Below, piece by piece: positions 7,310 through 8,842 of a DNA stretch of 8,842 nucleotides; position 1 is the stretch's first letter; each line of letters begins with the position of its first letter. Source of the stretch: Spirochaetia bacterium (GTDB taxonomy: Bacteria; Spirochaetota; UBA4802; UBA5550); contig JAITPE010000096.1 in the NCBI GenBank assembly GCA_031289575.1, positions 1 through 8,842 on the forward strand, read 5' to 3'. The notes under the pieces were generated by a model, which was given only the letters and a program-made list of their open reading frames with translations, ran no database searches and was not told where the DNA came from. The position numbers were made by a program, and so were the translations under genes.

Positions 7310-8278
7310 TTAAAGGGCGGACCTCAGGAGAACACGAAAGCCGAGATGCTCGTTGCGCTCGGACGGCGGATACCCGTACCGCATGGTGGTCCGACAGGCC
7401 AGCACCCCAGGGTTGCCCCAGCTGCTGCCACGGTCGACCCTCCACGAGCCGCTCTGTGGAGGCGTGAAGTCGCCCCGGGCCGAACGCGGAAAGCCCGCAT
7501 CATCCCACCAGTCCTCAACCCACTGGAATATGTTCCCAGCCATGTCGAGCGCGCCATATGGTGACGCTCCAGCCGTGAAACTGCCCACAGGTGATGTGTA
7601 GGGGAACCCGTCGCTGTTCACCTTGTCACGACCGCCAAAAGCCGCCATGTGCTCGTCTAATGTTTTTCCATTGCCCATCATGATTTTATCCCCAGGACAT
7701 GATGCGTCAAGGAAGTTTGCCTTCTTAGTATCCCATGCGTTCCCCCACGGATACTTCCGGCCGTCGGCGCCTCGTGCCGCCTTTTCCCATTCGGCCTCGG
7801 CCGGCAGCACGAGTCCGGCCCATGCGCAGTAGGCCTTCGCGTCATCCCACGAGACCATGATTACCGGCTGTTGATCCTTGTCCCCATCCAGCTTGTCGTC
7901 GAAGTAGGACTTCTCCGGCCCGGCTCTGCCTGTCGTGGCGCAAAACGCCCTGAACTGCCCGCGCGTCACGTCGTTGCGGCCAATCCAATAGGAGTGTTCC
8001 ATGGGGTGAGTGTGCTTCGGTTTCTCCCAGCCGGGCGCCTCCGAGTCGTCCGTCCCCATGACAAAGTCGCCAGCCGGCACCGCGACCATCTCCATGTCCG
8101 AGCCGTCCGGCAGCCGGAACAGGTAGAGCGGCGCCTGCCTACCGTCTGCCGCCGGCACGTTTCGGCCCGCGAGCCGCAGCCCCTCGGGCAGCTTAGAATC
8201 TTTCTTACAACCGGCTATTGATACCATTGACAGGGTCAACGCGGCTGTAAGAGCCGTCAAAAACTGTTTCTTCTTCAT
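7310..8278 (-). CDS. SUMF1/FGE-fold lipoprotein, 322 aa
   Basis: Residues 1-24 form a lipoprotein signal ending in the lipobox IAGC (C24), so the product is probably lipid-anchored. The rest is a formylglycine-generating-enzyme-type (C-type-lectin-like) domain: MVAVPAGDFVMG (64-75), VSWDDAKAYCAWAG (142-155), LPAEAEWEKAARG (158-170), YPWGN (176-180), YGALDMAGNIFQWVEDW (241-257), RGSSWGNPG (283-291) and HLGFRVLL (311-318). The paired active-site Cys of true FGE (GGSYxCHxSYC) are absent; the matching segment has GNPG and only C295. It is therefore more likely a binding protein than a sulfatase activator. Its C-terminus, RYGYPPSERNEHLGFR, has the spacing of variable regions in DGR targets such as TvpA. 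AAGGAG (complement of 8286-8291) lies 7 bases before ATG. G+C is high: 42 and 40 of 60 in lines 7441 and 7801, 27 in line 7681. This contrasts with AT-rich flanks and suggests acquisition. Confidence 0.85.
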   Translation of the reverse strand: MKKKQFLTALTAALTLSMVSIAGCKKDSKLPEGLRLAGRNVPAADGRQAPLYLFRLPDGSDMEMVAVPAGDFVMGTDDSEAPGWEKPKHTHPMEHSYWIGRNDVTRGQFRAFCATTGRAGPEKSYFDDKLDGDKDQQPVIMVSWDDAKAYCAWAGLVLPAEAEWEKAARGADGRKYPWGNAWDTKKANFLDASCPGDKIMMGNGKTLDEHMAAFGGRDKVNSDGFPYTSPVGSFTAGASPYGALDMAGNIFQWVEDWWDDAGFPRSARGDFTPPQSGSWRVDRGSSWGNPGVLACRTTMRYGYPPSERNEHLGFRVLLRSAL

Positions 8279-8307
8279 AGATATACTCCTTCTATTAGGT
8301 TATATCC

Positions 8308-8335
8308 ATAGTATAGCCCCTAAACAAAATGTCAA
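8308..8335 (-). promoter_or_regulatory. Promoter of the SUMF1 lipoprotein gene
   Basis: On the - strand there is TTGACA (complement of 8330-8335), a 16-base spacer and TACTAT (complement of 8308-8313, four of six). Transcription would start near 8301, giving a short leader with the AAGGAG site. The spacer and -10 are covered by one inverted repeat, and a second lies just upstream of the -35. Confidence 0.6.
8311..8325. promoter_or_regulatory. Operator-like inverted repeat 1 (between -35 and -10)
   Basis: GTATAG-CCC-CTAAAC is a 6-3-6 inverted repeat with one mismatch. It overlaps the end of the -10 and most of the spacer of the lipoprotein promoter. A protein bound here would be expected to block RNA polymerase. 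It shares the half-site CTAAAC and the same spacing with the second site. Confidence 0.55.
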
Positions 8336-8338
8336 TTG

Positions 8339-8353
8339 GTTTAGCATCTAAAC
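8339..8353. promoter_or_regulatory. Operator-like inverted repeat 2 (upstream of -35)
   Basis: GTTTAG-CAT-CTAAAC is a perfect 6-3-6 inverted repeat beginning 3 bases from the -35 box. Its start is 28 bases from that of site 1. Size and symmetry suit a winged-helix dimer, and the adjacent MarR-family gene makes that protein the natural candidate; this is inference from position. Confidence 0.6.
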
Positions 8354-8405
8354 GATAATATTTAATAAAAAATTTATATTTGTTTGCTTTTGAAAAACAA
8401 CGGGG

Positions 8406-8842
8406 TCAATCGGAGGCATTGTTACCTTCTATCAATATATCCAGAAAGGTCACTATGGTTTGCATGTCCTTATCGCTTAAAATCTCAAAATACTTCGTAA
8501 GTCCTGAATTCAGCCGTTTATGGTGGCGGTTATGCCCGGAAATAGCTTTTTTCCCTAACTTGGTTAGTTCAAAATACACCTCTGTTCTGTTTTCCGGTAT
8601 CTGAAAAGCTGCTATAAGCTCTTTTTGCAGCAGTTTTTTGGTGATTTGGGCGATTGCTCCTTTGGTTATACCGTTCCGTGCCGCTAATTGACTGGTGTTT
8701 TCGCCGGGGTGTTCGTTGATAATGTCCAACAAATGTACTTCCGCATGGTTTAATGGAAAGCCTGTTCCGTAATCCCGCGCTATTTTCTTTTCATTGCCCA
8801 GCATAGTTACGGCTTTATTGATTTTTTCCGCAATAGCAAAAG
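8406..8842 (-). CDS. MarR-family transcriptional regulator, 5' end outside window
   Basis: MarR proteins are dimeric winged-helix repressors or activators that usually respond to small ligands or stress. The frame stays open to the window edge: the residues before the ATG at 8804 read FAIAEKINKAVT and continue helix 1 of the family, so that ATG is internal and the gene is truncated; 145 codons including the stop (8406-8408), plus two bases, are visible. After DYGTGFPLNHAEVHLLDII come HPGENTSQLAARNGITKG, the recognition helix TKGAIAQITKKL, the wing IPENRTEVYFELTKLG and a helical dimerisation tail (GHNRHHKRLNSGLTKYFEIL). Its composition is AT-rich, unlike the SUMF1 gene downstream. That gene follows in the same direction after 127 bases holding a promoter and twin inverted repeats, which this protein may bind. 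The target genes and ligand cannot be told. Confidence 0.88.
   Translation of the reverse strand, partial: FAIAEKINKAVTMLGNEKKIARDYGTGFPLNHAEVHLLDIINEHPGENTSQLAARNGITKGAIAQITKKLLQKELIAAFQIPENRTEVYFELTKLGKKAISGHNRHHKRLNSGLTKYFEILSDKDMQTIVTFLDILIEGNNASD

Noticed and set aside
7310..8221. Several + strand open frames opposite the SUMF1 gene
   Set aside because: They are antisense shadows of a GC-rich gene: no family motifs, no ribosome sites, and the - strand frame has a full set of SUMF1 motifs.
8802..8804. ATG 8804 as the MarR start
   Set aside because: The upstream codons are open to the edge and read as the usual first helix of MarR proteins.
1..8842. CRISPR array, tRNA/rRNA genes, transposase or tandem repeats
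   Set aside because: I looked for regularly spaced repeats, tRNA-like cloverleaf ends and transposase motifs on both strands and saw none.

Overview
The window carries bacterial chromosomal DNA with a long conserved housekeeping pair on the left and a patchwork of unrelated short units on the right. A spirochaete, perhaps Treponema-like, is my tentative guess: it rests on the look of UvrB, the long secreted DUF3857 protein and an SUMF1-type lipoprotein. No rRNA, tRNA or other taxonomic marker is present.

Left part (1-5564, + strand): the 5'-truncated nucleotide-excision-repair gene uvrB overlaps by one base a gene for a 1193-residue exported protein. That protein has a beta-rich N-terminal region, a TPR-like helical middle, a DUF3857 domain and a transglutaminase-like domain whose catalytic Cys and His are both replaced.

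Middle part (5623-7005): an AT-rich, probably acquired DUF3800 gene lies on the - strand. Immediately upstream of it, with its own near-consensus promoter, is a compact predicted RNA of about 75 nt: a three-way junction ending in eight U residues. The promoter start, closing stem, U-tract, ribosome-binding site and DUF3800 ATG follow one another almost without spare bases. This RNA/protein unit is the most interesting object in the window. DUF3800-associated structured RNAs are a published class (DUF3800-I to -XI candidate motifs), but I cannot assign this one to a class by eye. Divergent from it is a small stand-alone WGR-domain gene whose promoter region and leader carry repeated inverted AACCGC motifs and a perfect 9-bp hairpin.

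Right part (7006-8842): a 304-bp gap between WGR and the SUMF1 gene holds a doubtful 37-codon ORF and a perfect 13-bp GC-rich inverted repeat. Beyond it, on the - strand, a GC-rich SUMF1/FGE-fold lipoprotein gene lies downstream of a MarR-family regulator gene whose 5' end is outside the window. The lipoprotein promoter is bracketed by two 15-bp 6-3-6 inverted repeats 28 bp apart, which look like twin operators, probably for the adjacent MarR protein. The lipoprotein's C-terminus resembles the variable regions of diversity-generating retroelement targets such as Treponema TvpA, but no reverse transcriptase or template repeat is visible here.

G+C shifts sharply between units: roughly 30% in DUF3800, near 50% in uvrB and about 60% in the SUMF1 gene, judged from hand-counted sample lines. 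This fits an accessory region assembled by transfer next to the conserved uvrB block.
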